A DNA stretch of 64,000 nucleotides, from assembly GCF_900115265.1 (NCBI RefSeq), contig NZ_FOVU01000018.1, positions 1-64,000 of the forward strand, given 5' to 3'. The notes under the pieces were generated by a model. The model did not search any database. It was not told where the DNA came from and was given only the letters and a program-made list of their open reading frames with translations. Positions 36,450-45,530 of the stretch are shown piece by piece (the first letter of the stretch is position 1; the number at the start of each line of letters is the position of its first letter). The position numbers and the translations under genes were made by a program. This stretch comes from Bradyrhizobium sp. Ghvi (GTDB lineage: Bacteria > Pseudomonadota > Alphaproteobacteria > Rhizobiales > Xanthobacteraceae).

Positions 36450-36935
36450 GAGCGAAGCCTGAGGCGCGCAGGTGCGAAGCATTGCTGTTTTGAGAATGCG
36501 CCGAACGGGCCGCCGGAGCACAAGCTAGTCCACCCATCAAGGCGAGCCCAAAGTTGTTATCGCGACCACTTTCCGTAGCCGATGCAGACGCGGCTGAATG
36601 GCGCCAAAATCGGGCGCGTAGTCGTACGCGACGCCAGGCGCCCAAACCTGTCGAACCATCCCTTCAAAATAGCAGGCGGTCCAAACCACCACGTCGGAAA
36701 CACCAGCACGATGACCTCAGCCCACAGCAGATCCTCGATCTCTTTGGTCACCTCGGATGCGTCGAAGCTTGCGTAGTAGCTCGCCCGCTCCGCTGGCGTG
36801 AGCAGCGGGGAGAATTGAGACCGGTACAGATTGACGCGCCGGCATTCGTGCTTGACTTCGATTAGGGTGTTGGCCGCCGTATCTGCAAGCGCCTGGCAGA
36901 AGCTCTTATCCAGTGGGTGTGAATGCCTAGCCGCC
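36450..36935 (-). pseudogene. flavodoxin-fold NAD(P)H oxidoreductase, frameshifted
   Basis: Minus-strand remnant of an NQO/MdaB-type quinone reductase. HPLDKSFCQALADTAANTL opens the flavodoxin fold; LLTPAERASYYASFD and VIVLVFPTWWFGPPAILKGW, split as VIVLVFPTWW and FGPPAILKGW, mark the FMN site. WFDRFGRLA should be followed by WAPGVAY-type sequence, which is in another frame. Fragments of the C-terminal region run to about 36450. At least two frameshifts. Confidence 0.65.
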
Positions 36936-37140
36936 GCCCTCATCGAACAGATCGCGGGTGATGATGCCGCCCGCCGCCTCATAGGCGTCGATGCCGACAA
37001 AGGTGACGCGCGGTCATCGCTGGGGATTTGTCCTTCGGTCAGCTCCCTCAATATCGCCTGACGGCTCTTGTCCCAGCCGAGCGCATCCCACACTTGTTCC
37101 TGCCGCTCGTGATCATCGAGGACAATCTTTCGCACAAGGC
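36936..37140 (-). pseudogene. ParB-like plasmid protein fragment
   Basis: Minus-strand pieces in two frames, DDHERQEQVWDALGWDKSR, AILRELTEGQIPSDDR, then VTFVGIDAYEAAGGIITRDLF, split as VTFVGIDAYEAAGG and IITRDLFDEGG. They resemble the central part of plasmid-type ParB/Spo0J-like nuclease-domain proteins. Both ends are missing. It suggests an integrated plasmid backbone, as do the ArdC and pRiA4b remnants. Confidence 0.5.
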
Positions 37141-37707
37141 AGCGCGTTTGACGGCGCTGCCGAAGCTGCTATGTAGGTCACCCCAGTCGAGGAGAAAGGC
37201 TCCGGCACGCGCGCGCTATAGCAAGGATGATATCAAGCAGCTGAAGTAGCATTCGAAATGCACGAACGCCGGTCACGAAAATTGCAAAGCAGATGAAACG
37301 GACCGCGGGCTCCTTGCGGCAGAAGGCGCAGAAGCTGGGGATAGGTCCCGGCCATCAACGTTGATCGCAGTCATCGCATATAATCCTGCAAACTGGCATC
37401 GGTCTGCCAGATCGGCATGTACCAGACGCGATTGACCCAGCCATCGAGAGCGCCACCTGTATGGACGCGCTCATGCTCCGCAACAATTCCTTCCGGTAGC
37501 GGGGGTGGCATGCGACACAATGGCGCTCGTCACCTTCCCTGGCTTTGCGACCAGGACGTTTGTGGCGCCAAATCAATGACTTGATAGGGGAAACCTGCGA
37601 GGCTGCCTAGCGCATGATTACCACACGTTAAGGATGCGGACAGCTGCCGTTCAGAATCGGCCCTTTAAACTTCGCGCGTGGTCCTCATACGCGTCGAGGG
37701 CAGCGGT
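37141..37707. other. no gene recognised
   Basis: About 570 bases with scattered stops in most frames. A minus-strand frame (37355-37576) is basic and cysteine-containing, but I cannot assign it. Confidence 0.4.
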
Positions 37708-38808
37708 ATGGGGTTCAACACCGCCCTAATAGGATTGGCCATGGCCAAGCTTGGGAATAAGTCGTCCACAGCCGCACGCATCTCGCATGACGCGCCGGCG
37801 TCTCTCACCATCAACGCCACCGCGCCCGCCGCGCGGATTTCGCACGATGCCGCGGCGCGCGCATCTGTTGACGCCAGCGCCCGCATCTCGCACGACGCCG
37901 CCGCGATTGATGGCGTCGTCGTGCCGTTGTCCCGTGACGCTGCGGCGCCAGATTTCGATCCTGCCAACGCGCGCATCTCCCACGACGCTGCGGCGAACGC
38001 AACAGTCGATGCGGCCGCGCGGATTTCGCACGATGCCCCCGCGATCACACCGGATGAGGTTACGTCGCGCATCTCGCACGACACCGCCGTGACCGCTTCG
38101 GACTCTGCGTCGGTCACCGCTCCCGACCTCGCGGCAGCTTCCGCTTCCACGCAAGCGGCGCCGACGGTTTCGCCGTTCAGGCAGGTTCTTGCCTGGGCGA
38201 AGTCGAGTGCCAGCCGGTTGATCCGCAATCCGTCGGTCCGCCGGTGCCTGGTGCTGGCGAAGACGCTTGGCATCGCGGGTGTCTTGGCCGGTGGCATTCA
38301 GCAGGTTGCGGCCACGCACGCGCCGCAGTGGACTGATCCGGCCGCCGAATACCTGTATCTGCGTCAGGATATGGCGGCGTTCACGAACGAGCCGGGCGAA
38401 CAAGCTCCCGGCCAAGGCAAAATCAACACAACCATCAAGTTCAAGTATGAATTCCGCATCTCAAACCTCGATAGTGCCGGCGTGGTTCGGGGCCGTTTCC
38501 GCGGCTATTCGGAAGACGGCAAGCCCGATCCGCGCTGGTGGTACGTCACGGGCCGATCGGATGGAAAGCGCGCGATGCTGACCTATCGCAACGAAAAAGG
38601 CGATGTGATGGGCGAGTTGAGCCTCCTGCGCTCGAAGGATGGCTCGGTTTGGGCGGGCCATCTGGTCGGCATCGACCGCAGCATCTCGGATGCGGATCTC
38701 GTTCAAAGCCCCATCATCGTGGCTCAATCCGACTATGATCTGAACCGCCTGAAGTCGGATGATTTCCTGAACGAGAGCCCAGTGCTCGTAAAGGGCTACA
38801 CGCACTGA
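37708..38808 (+). CDS. protein with tandem RISHDA repeats
   Basis: 366-residue protein of unknown function, starting at the ATG at 37708 behind GAGGG; an upstream in-frame GTG at 37678 is less likely. Residues 23-128 hold seven imperfect repeats of about 16-18 residues whose signature is ARISHDAxA; one copy reads LSRDAAA. Between signatures lie Ala/Asp/Val-rich linkers. An Ala/Thr/Ser-rich stretch follows, then a basic region (SSASRLIRNPSVRRC) and a weakly hydrophobic helix (GIAGVLAGGIQQVA). Last comes a folded beta-rich domain (KINTTIKFKYEFRISN, RWWYVTGRSDGKRAMLTYRN). A terminator follows the gene. I know no family with this repeat. Confidence 0.75.
   Translation: MGFNTALIGLAMAKLGNKSSTAARISHDAPASLTINATAPAARISHDAAARASVDASARISHDAAAIDGVVVPLSRDAAAPDFDPANARISHDAAANATVDAAARISHDAPAITPDEVTSRISHDTAVTASDSASVTAPDLAAASASTQAAPTVSPFRQVLAWAKSSASRLIRNPSVRRCLVLAKTLGIAGVLAGGIQQVAATHAPQWTDPAAEYLYLRQDMAAFTNEPGEQAPGQGKINTTIKFKYEFRISNLDSAGVVRGRFRGYSEDGKPDPRWWYVTGRSDGKRAMLTYRNEKGDVMGELSLLRSKDGSVWAGHLVGIDRSISDADLVQSPIIVAQSDYDLNRLKSDDFLNESPVLVKGYTH
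37774..38091 (+). repeat. degenerate coding tandem repeat (RISHDA units)
   Basis: Seven units of 48-57 bases, each containing a core like CGCATCTCGCACGACGC. The cores are nearly identical (five or more copies with only synonymous differences), whereas the spacers have diverged. Confidence 0.85.
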
Positions 38809-38843
38809 AGATCACACATTCCTTGATCTGGCATCAACGAAGG

Positions 38844-38871
38844 GCCGGCGAGCGGTGAAGCTCGCCGGTTT
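38844..38871 (+). terminator. hairpin after the RISHDA-repeat gene
   Basis: CCGGCGAGC pairs with GCTCGCCGG around a GGTGAA loop, followed by TTTCATT. It lies 35 nt past the stop at 38808. Confidence 0.65.
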
Positions 38872-38894
38872 CATTGTGATCCGATCAGACTTCG

Positions 38895-39630
38895 TCAGGC
38901 GGCTTTCGCCTCCCCTTGCTGCGGTTCGGCAAGCCGCAACCCACCGTTCAAGTAATCCGCCACGCGCTGCGCATGCGAGGAAGCGGTGAAGATGGCGCGC
39001 TTGTCGTTTTTGAGGACCTTGATCCATGACGCGATGTAGGAGGCATGGTCTTCCCTTACCTTCGGCGTCAGGCCGAGGTCAGCCGAGAGGAATGCAGCAC
39101 CCAGCTCGGCCACCAATTTTTCCATGGCATAACCTTCATCACCAAAGCGCTGGCGGCCAAACTCGCGATTGAGACGCTTTTTTCATGGCGCATCCAGTGG
39201 GTGCATTCGTGCGCAAGCGTGGCGTAGTAGCTGACCGCATCCTGAAAGAAGTCGATGCAGGGCATATGGATGTTGTCGGTCGGGGGTACATAGCAGGCGC
39301 GGCTGCCGCCATAGACGATCGCGGCTTCCGTTGCCGCAAAGAACGCGTCGGCTTGCGCGATGCGCGGAACAGACGCTGTCGCTTGCTCCGGCTGCGCGTA
39401 GTAGTGGGAAGGAAGTCCCTCGATCTGCTCGACGTTGAAAAAGGTGTAGCCCTTCATAAAGGGAATGGCGAGTTCGGCTTCATCGCCTGTCTCGGCATCG
39501 GTTTCCTTGCGGATGAACGTGTCGGCATAGACGACCAGCGTGCCGGTCTCGCCCTTGCGCACATAGGCGCCAAGTTCGTTCGCCTGTCTAAAGGTCATCC
39601 AGATAGGACCGCTGTAGACGTTCGCCGGGG
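38895..39630 (-). pseudogene. ArdC-like antirestriction protein, truncated and frameshifted
   Basis: C-terminal two thirds of a plasmid ArdC-type protein (ssDNA-binding plus zincin metallopeptidase). From the 5' end it has SGPIWMTFRQANELGAYVRK, KGYTFFNVEQIEGLP and the zinc motif HECTHWMRHE. The frame is then lost in a run of six A residues near 39175. It resumes in another frame as MEKLVAELGAAFLSADLGL and EDHASYIASWIKVLKNDKRA, split as EDHASYIASWI and KVLKNDKRA, to the stop at 38895. The N-terminal ssDNA-binding part is absent: upstream of about 39630 the DNA belongs to an unrelated gene on the other strand. Confidence 0.85.
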
Positions 39631-39639
39631 CCGGGTCGG

Positions 39640-40083
39640 TCAGCAGATGCAGCACGCTTTGCTGCGCGACAAGCTGTTCGCTTACGCAGCGCTTGGCCGT
39701 TCGCCCGATGATTTCATCGGCGCCGTATACATTCTGACGCCCATTCTTGAGCAATCTCTGCGGCATGTGCTCAAGAGTAACGGACATGACGTCACGAAAA
39801 CGGACGACGCGGTCAAAACGCAGGAAGACCGCACGATCTCGTCGCTCTTTGACCAGATGCGATCGGAACTGCTGGCCGTATTCGGAGCGGCTATTGTTGC
39901 GGATACGAGAACGTGTTCTTGAAGAAGATCGGCCCCAATCTTCGTAACCGGCTTTCGCATGGCTTGCTCAGCGACGGCGATCCTTACGGGGATAATGCGG
40001 TCTATGGCTGCTAGCTGATCTTTCACCTATGCATGCTGCCGCTATTTGATCTTCGCACACAATTGACGCTCTCGTTCGACTAG
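39640..40083 (+). pseudogene. DUF4209-like protein with HEPN-type motif, C-terminal remnant
   Basis: The plus strand reads LRDKLFAYAALGRSPDDF, GAVYILTPILEQSLRHVLK and RTISSLFDQMRSELLAVFG. After a frameshift near 39900 it continues VFLKKIGPNLRNRLSHGLL and YGCWLIFHLCMLPLFD to a stop at about 40083. The RNRLSH motif is the R-x4-H pattern of HEPN ribonuclease folds as seen in DUF4209-type proteins. The N-terminal part is missing; the junction with ArdC at about 39630 shows where it was lost. Confidence 0.6.
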
Positions 40084-40409
40084 GCGCCGGTCGATTCGGA
40101 GTGATCCCGGCGGGCTGCCTTATTGAGCCGGTTGAGCCAGGCATGGTTGTAGCGATCGGCGAAATAGAAAAAGAGTCGCTTGACCTTCACGCTGGCGCAA
40201 TCTTTTAGCAGCTTTTGCAAACGATCCGGCCGAAGGTTGGCAAGGCCACCGAGCATGGCATCGACCTGCTCGAAGCTTTCATTGTTGGGCAATTCATCGA
40301 GCAGTTCGAAGACGGCGCGCTCAGGCGTGGACAAAGTCAAAGGCCAGTCCCATTGCCCCCAATTCAGTTGAGTTACGTCGCCTCCCCGGAAGGCCATGAC
40401 GTCCGTCAT
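40080..40409 (-). pseudogene. AbiEi-type antitoxin, C-terminal fragment
   Basis: 109-residue open frame that matches only the end of AbiEi-family antitoxin/regulator proteins: VTQLNWGQWDWPLTLSTPER, LDELPNNESFEQVDAML, LRPDRLQKLLKDCASVKVKR, split as LRPDRLQKLL and KDCASVKVKRLFF, and ADRYNHAWLNRL. The winged-helix N-terminal half is missing, and the last residues after LNK also diverge early. No AbiEii toxin is next to it. It converges on the DUF4209-like remnant. Confidence 0.6.
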
Positions 40410-41496
40410 TTTCCCGGTCGAGCATCCTCGTTCAAGCCATCCAGGGCGCCCTTCGCAAGCAGACGCTTTTGGATGAAATCTGTTTCATACGGGACCCGTG
40501 GCCGTTCAACTTTCCTCGACTGTAGGCGAGGTATTACACCACAGTCGAAAGCCAACAATATCAAGCATGCGTTGATGAATACGGATCTGGCGCTGAGGTA
40601 TTCGAGGCGTTCGAACTTACTCGGCGCGCAGCTCCGTGAGATACATCAAGGATCCCGAACAGCTGCCGTTTCTTAGGACAGGCTGCGTACGGCCCCGCTC
40701 CCCAGCGCCTATCGGGCATCCCGCGCAAGCACGGGCCCATGACTTGTCATCGCACTCCTTAACCACGCTGCGTCAAAGCGCCGGAGGCCAATTGGTCGGA
40801 GAGGCCGCAAACAGCCGACCTCAAATCCACGGTTCTCCGTCGCGCTAAGTAAAGCGGCTTCGCGCGCTGACAAACTTGCGATACTCGCCCAAGTAAGATG
40901 GAGCATCTGCAACGCCACTGTCGGTGTCAGGACATCCCGTTCTCTACGCGACACGCCCTGGATGGGAATAAGCAAAGGAAAGCAGCACTGGCTGTTTGGC
41001 ACGTGCTTTGAAACCACGAGAGCATCTCGCCGTGTGAAGAGCCCTACGAGAATAGGAATGTTGCCACAATGCACCGGTCTGACGAAGCAAGCCAATGCCG
41101 TCGGAACTGACAAAGGAGCGGAGCCTGACGCGCATGCTATACATTGCCCTCTCTCCACGAGCAATTCGGCACCCTCACGATCCGTCGAGGTTGCAAGGCA
41201 ACGCAGAATCGCGACCTCAATCCCGGCGCACTGCTCGGTCGCGAACGCGAAACTCGTCCGAGCAGATCCCATAGGTCCGCCTCGGCGCAAATCATGCACC
41301 ACGCTTGGTACGGCATCTCCGGATTTCGCTGGTGACGAAATGGGTCATCGACATGCAAACGAGTCGAATAACGATCGCCGTCTCGCGCGAGCCGCGCGCG
41401 ATAAGTGGGGCCGCGACCATCGCTTACTCGCATGCTCGCCGAGTCCAAACGTGATCTTTAACTCAATCGAATTGCTGGCATTAAAGTGGAGGCATT
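40410..41496. other. 1.1 kb without a recognisable gene
   Basis: The region before nodU. Frames on both strands are open (for example 40962-41528 plus and 40709-41302 minus), but none resembles a known family. No convincing nod box was found; a stretch at 41455-41480 (ATCTTTAACTCAATCGA) only vaguely resembles the 3' half of one and lies too close to the start codon. Confidence 0.4.
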
Positions 41497-43275
41497 ATGC
41501 GCATCTGCGGTATCAAGCTGACGCATGACGCAGCGATCGCGCTGATCGAGGATGGACGGCTCATCTTTTGCATCGAGCAGGAGAAGCGGAACAACAATCC
41601 ACGCTATCAAACGATTGACAATCTGGACGCAGTCGTCACGGCTTTGGCGGAACACGGTCGAGATGTGCGGGAAATTGATCAGTTCGTCGTCGACGGCTGG
41701 TTGGGGCAAGTGGGGTGTCGGTACCAGGTCCTCAGCGGAGCGACGCCTGTTATGCTCAAAGGCGCCCCTTATCTTGAACGCCATGTAGAGGGCCTTCTCA
41801 CCTCAAGCGACGGCTTTGGCCTCAGGCTCGATGGCAGGGATTTCCCTTATAAGAGCTATCCTCACGTTGCCAGCCACGTGGCGGCCGCATACTGCACTAG
41901 CCCGTTTGCCAGAGCTGGACAGCCCGCTTTCTGCCTGGTGTGGGATGGCGGCACCTTTCCACGGCTCTATCATGTAGCACGCGGAGGGGCCCGGTTTATC
42001 GAGTGTCTATTCCCCGTGATTGGACACATCTATGCCGCTGCAGGCCTTCACTTTGGCCCCTATAAGCGAGCGAACCGCGCCAATTGGGACCTGGGTGAGC
42101 CCGGCAAGCTAGATCCGGGAGGTGCCGGCAAGCTCGACCTGGGTCTCGCCGGCAAGCTGATGGCCTATATCGGCCTCGGCTCTGTCAATGAAAAAATCGT
42201 CACGGTCTTTCAAGAGCTCTATGACGAGCTCTTTGCTGCCGGCACGAAGCGCGCGAGTTACCGCACGGACATAAAGAGCATGGAGGGCGAGCTTGCGGCC
42301 ATTCACGACTTCTTCGATGCTAGCGCGCGGCGGTTGAACGCCGAGGCGCCCGAAGTTGTGCTCGCATCGTTTCATTGCTTCCTCGAGCATCTGCTCGTGC
42401 AGGAAATGGCGCGTGCTTTGCAGCGGCATTCGAGTTTTGCTACGCGCAATTTGTGCATAGCGGGCGGGTGCGGTCTCAATATCAAATGGAATAGTGCACT
42501 CCGGGCGGCAGGCCTGTTCGATGCTGTCTGGGTGCCTCCGTTTCCAAATGACAGCGGCTCTGCAATCGGTGCAGCTTGTTGCGCAATGGTGGCGGACGGA
42601 GGTTTCGCGCCCTTGCAATGGTCGGTATACAGTGGTCCGGCACTGCGACCTAGTGATGTCCCGCCCGAATGGGATGCCGCGCCGTGTGGTATGCATGAAC
42701 TCGCGACTATTCTCGCCAACGACAAGCCCGTGATTTTTCTTGCGGGCCGCGCCGAGCTTGGACCTCGGTCGTTGGGTAGCAGAAGCATTCTCGCAGCCCC
42801 AACATCGCCGCGAATGAAGGACTATCTCAATGACCTCAAGCAGCGCGAACATTTCCGGCCAGTGGCGCCGATCTGCCTAGAAGATCGCGCGCCGGATATT
42901 TTCAATCCAGGAACACCGGATCCTTATATGCTTTTCGATCATCAGACTCGAGCTGAATGGCGGGACAAAATCCCGGCCGTTGTACATCTCGACGGATCTG
43001 CGCGGCTGCAGACGATCTGCAGGACCTCTCAACACAAAGTCGCCGAGCTTCTCGTCGCATACGAAGCGCTCACGGGGATTCCGCTGCTTTGCAATACGAG
43101 CGCAAATCACCATGGACGTGGCTTCTTCCCGCATCTCGCGGCCGCCTGCAAGTGGGGCCGCGTGGAGCACGTATGGTGCGAGGGGATGCTGTGGACGAAA
43201 GCTCCGCTAGCCAGCAAAGGCGCCGATCGTGGCTCAACCGGCATTAGCGCAGCTCCACGCCAGCAATCCGCTTAA
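41497..43275 (+). CDS. nodU: NodU carbamoyltransferase (Nod-factor decoration)
   Basis: Carbamoyltransferase of the NodU/CmcH family that adds a carbamoyl group to the non-reducing end of lipo-chitooligosaccharide Nod factors, using carbamoyl phosphate. The 592-residue protein begins MRICGIKLTHDAAIALIEDG. It contains KSYPHVASHVAAAYCTSPFA with the conserved metal-binding His pair, FCLVWDGG, FGPYKRANRANWDLG, IAGGCGLNIKWN, GRAELGPRSLGSRSI, EHFRPVAPI and the C-terminal LLCNTSANHHGRGFF. The ATG at 41497 has GTGGAGG upstream. It is an orphan: no nodS, nodI or nodJ is adjacent. An insertion of about 16 residues from a triplicated 24-bp unit lies near residues 198-221. Confidence 0.92.
   Translation: MRICGIKLTHDAAIALIEDGRLIFCIEQEKRNNNPRYQTIDNLDAVVTALAEHGRDVREIDQFVVDGWLGQVGCRYQVLSGATPVMLKGAPYLERHVEGLLTSSDGFGLRLDGRDFPYKSYPHVASHVAAAYCTSPFARAGQPAFCLVWDGGTFPRLYHVARGGARFIECLFPVIGHIYAAAGLHFGPYKRANRANWDLGEPGKLDPGGAGKLDLGLAGKLMAYIGLGSVNEKIVTVFQELYDELFAAGTKRASYRTDIKSMEGELAAIHDFFDASARRLNAEAPEVVLASFHCFLEHLLVQEMARALQRHSSFATRNLCIAGGCGLNIKWNSALRAAGLFDAVWVPPFPNDSGSAIGAACCAMVADGGFAPLQWSVYSGPALRPSDVPPEWDAAPCGMHELATILANDKPVIFLAGRAELGPRSLGSRSILAAPTSPRMKDYLNDLKQREHFRPVAPICLEDRAPDIFNPGTPDPYMLFDHQTRAEWRDKIPAVVHLDGSARLQTICRTSQHKVAELLVAYEALTGIPLLCNTSANHHGRGFFPHLAAACKWGRVEHVWCEGMLWTKAPLASKGADRGSTGISAAPRQQSA
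42088..42159 (+). repeat. three tandem 24-bp units inside nodU
   Basis: Units at 42088-42111, 42112-42135 and 42136-42159 encode DLGEPGKL, DPGGAGKL and DLGLAGKL. Typical NodU has a single such segment here, so two units appear to be in-frame additions. Confidence 0.8.
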
Positions 43276-43429
43276 CAAACTGGATCCCCACGGCGAGCCG
43301 CCGCCCCACGCGTCATTATCAATATTCACGTTTGGGTGGCAGCGCTCTGGGCGGCTAGCTTGAGCAAGGTGAACAGCGGGACTGCCTGATATCGTCTCCC
43401 TTCACCGCATCCGTGCATGTCTATAGAAC

Positions 43430-44010
43430 GGGTTCGCTCCTGGCGCGACACTCATTAGAATTAGTCCTAGTGGACATATTCAACGGTCGCGGGGTTTTGC
43501 CGTTCGCGATGAGCCGATGGCAGTCGGGCCAGGAGCAGCAAAACGAACTTTGGCGCTTTTGAGCCTCTGGTCTTGGCGATTTTGCGACGACCGCCTCCTT
43601 TCCGGCGCTGCCGTAAACGTAGCTGACCTGCCAAGATGCTTGACGAAATCGAGATCGATATCGGTCGCAATTCTCTGCGGACCATGGGGAGAAATCATCG
43701 GGCCGAATTCCAAGCGTGATCGGCTTGTCGATGAGCGATTTGCCCGCCTCCATCGCGACGCGGACGACCGTAGCCGCCTCCAATCTGACGTCCATGCCCG
43801 ATTCATGCGCTGCTCTGACTTTGCCGCGGAGGAAGTTCATTTGGGCGAGCCAATGAATCCCGCGATCAAACGGCGATGCCGGTTTGTGGTAGAGATCATG
43901 CGGGGTACCGACCTGCTCGATCGCCGTCCTTGAGCACAGCAGGAGCGTTATCGGTCTCTCGCCACCGACGCCTAAGCCTCGGCCGGTGATAGCTGTTACC
44001 TTGCACAGCG
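43430..44010 (-). pseudogene. sugar ABC transporter ATPase (MalK/UgpC type), C-terminal remnant
   Basis: Minus-strand fragment of the regulatory C-terminal half: RIEQVGTPHDLYHKPASPF, a frame change, then MNFLRGKVRAAHESGMDVRL and LIDKPITLGIRPDDFSP. HGPQRIATDIDLDFVKHLG follows in another frame. No Walker motifs are present, so the ATPase half is gone. It is another decayed chromosomal-type gene. Confidence 0.75.
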
Positions 44011-44080
44011 GGAATGGGTGCACTGCCTGTCGGCAACAGGAAAGATAAGGACCGCTAGCTGAACCCTGAAATATGCTTTG

Positions 44081-44269
44081 CTATTGCGGCCGGCGGAGTT
44101 GACGCTCCAGATCGATTGCTTGATCTGCGTTATACGCGCGCTTCAACAGCGCGGATCGTTCGTCGCCCGGAGGCGTCCTCTCAGCCTGCTCGTGCAACTC
44201 CAGTGCGAATTGATGCAGGCGAGTTTCCAGCGAATCTGTTTGCTTAAACCGTCTTCGCTTCTTTCCCAT
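44081..44269 (-). CDS. small basic conserved hypothetical protein
   Basis: 62-residue highly charged helical protein (MGKKRRRFKQTDSLETRLHQ, then LKRAYNADQAIDLERQL). The ATG at 44269 has GGAG 6 nt upstream and is preferred over the in-frame ATG at 44281. It resembles a family of short proteins widespread in Bradyrhizobium with the pattern RFKQxxSLExRL and PPGxERxALLxKA. Function unknown. Confidence 0.7.
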   Translation of the reverse strand: MGKKRRRFKQTDSLETRLHQFALELHEQAERTPPGDERSALLKRAYNADQAIDLERQLRRPQ

Positions 44270-44721
44270 CGCATGCTCCATGTCATGTAGAGGATGGGGA
44301 AGAGTGTATCTGCGTCATCATGACTTGACGCCCACATACGTTAATTGTCGTATTACGATATGATTTCGCGCTAACCAGATGAAGCGGACCTCCGCTTTGG
44401 TCAAGGCAGCGCTCGGTAGTCAGAATGATCTTGGTCGGGCCCCCTCTAGGACGCGGAGATTTCCTCGCTCTGCAATGAGGTGAGCCACGAGCCCAAGTCG
44501 CTGCCGCCCTTATAGGTGCTGGCAATTGTAAGCCCGATCGCTTTAACAAATGTTAAGCCACATGGAACTTTAAGTGTTTCATCAGTATCAGCTATTTTCG
44601 CACCGGATCGCAGCAGAGTGTTGCAGGCTCGCTACAGCAACGAGCGAGGGAAAGAGTAAGGTTTGCGCGGCGTGGGTGCACGCATCGTGCTTTTCAACTT
44701 CTTTCTCCGGGAGACACTTAA

Positions 44722-45471
44722 GTGAGAAAACTTCTATTGACTGCGGCCGGCGCATTGGCCCTCGGCCTGTCGGCTCCGGCCAGCGCGGCAGATCTGGCTG
44801 CGCGTCCCTACACGAAGGCACCTCCAATGGTCGCCGCGATTTATGACTGGAGCGGCTTTTACATCGGCGCCAACGGCGGTTGGGGCTCAAGCCGCAATAG
44901 CTGGGATTCGGTCGCTCCATTTCTGGTGGGCCCGGAAGGTTCGCACGATGCAACCGGCGGCGTTGCGGGTGGTCAGATTGGGTATCGCTGGCAGACCGGG
45001 ACCTGGGTGTTCGGCCTCGAAGCGCAAGGCGACTGGGCCGACCTGCGAGGCAGCAACCTGAGCACCCTGTTCGGACCGGGCTTCCGTAACGATTCTCGGA
45101 TCAATGCGTTCGGTCTGTTCACCGGTCAGCTCGGTTGGGCCACCAACAACGTCCTTTTCTACGTCAAGGGCGGTGCTGCCGTGACCGACAATCGCAACCG
45201 GATCTACTCGACTGCGACCGGCGCAGTGCTTGCCAGCACGGGTGATGACACTCGTTGGGGCGGGACCGTTGGGGTAGGTCTGGAATACGGCTTCGCCCCT
45301 GGCTGGTCGGCTGGTGTCGAGTACGATCATCTGTTCATGCAGGATCGCACCCTCACTTTCACGACCCCTGCGGGCCTCGCATTCGGTGCGGATCGCATTC
45401 GTCAGGACGTCGATCTCATCACGGTTCGAGTGAACTATAAGTTCGGCGGCCCCTCCATCGGACGATACTAG
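44722..45471 (+). CDS. outer-membrane beta-barrel protein (Omp25/RopB-like)
   Basis: 249-residue porin-family surface protein. The start is a GTG at 44722 with GGGAG 8 nt upstream. A signal peptide (LLLTAAGALALGLSAPASA) is followed by DLAARPYTKAPP, the usual start of mature rhizobial Omp25/Omp31-type proteins, and WSGFYIGANGGWG. The barrel ends in TVRVNYKFGG near the C terminus. Such proteins are abundant structural components of the envelope. A Rho-independent terminator follows at once, so it is monocistronic. Confidence 0.9.
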   Translation: MRKLLLTAAGALALGLSAPASAADLAARPYTKAPPMVAAIYDWSGFYIGANGGWGSSRNSWDSVAPFLVGPEGSHDATGGVAGGQIGYRWQTGTWVFGLEAQGDWADLRGSNLSTLFGPGFRNDSRINAFGLFTGQLGWATNNVLFYVKGGAAVTDNRNRIYSTATGAVLASTGDDTRWGGTVGVGLEYGFAPGWSAGVEYDHLFMQDRTLTFTTPAGLAFGADRIRQDVDLITVRVNYKFGGPSIGRY

Positions 45472-45501
45472 ACCGTTCAGCTCTTCCGTTCCTATGAAAT
45501 G

Positions 45502-45530
45502 GCCCGGCCGCGTAGCGGTCGGGCTTTTTT
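45502..45530 (+). terminator. Rho-independent terminator of the barrel gene
   Basis: GCCCGGCCGC pairs with GCGGTCGGGC and is followed by TTTTTT, 30 nt past the stop. Confidence 0.9.

Noticed and set aside
37774..38091. CRISPR-like regular repeat
   Set aside because: Repeat cores are in frame, differ at synonymous positions and encode RISHDA; spacers are coding and of one type. It is a protein repeat, not a CRISPR array.
41455..41480. Partial nod box upstream of nodU
   Set aside because: Only a short stretch resembles the 3' half of the consensus, the ATC-N9-GAT pattern is absent, and it would lie about 20 bases from the start codon, too close for a NodD-dependent promoter.
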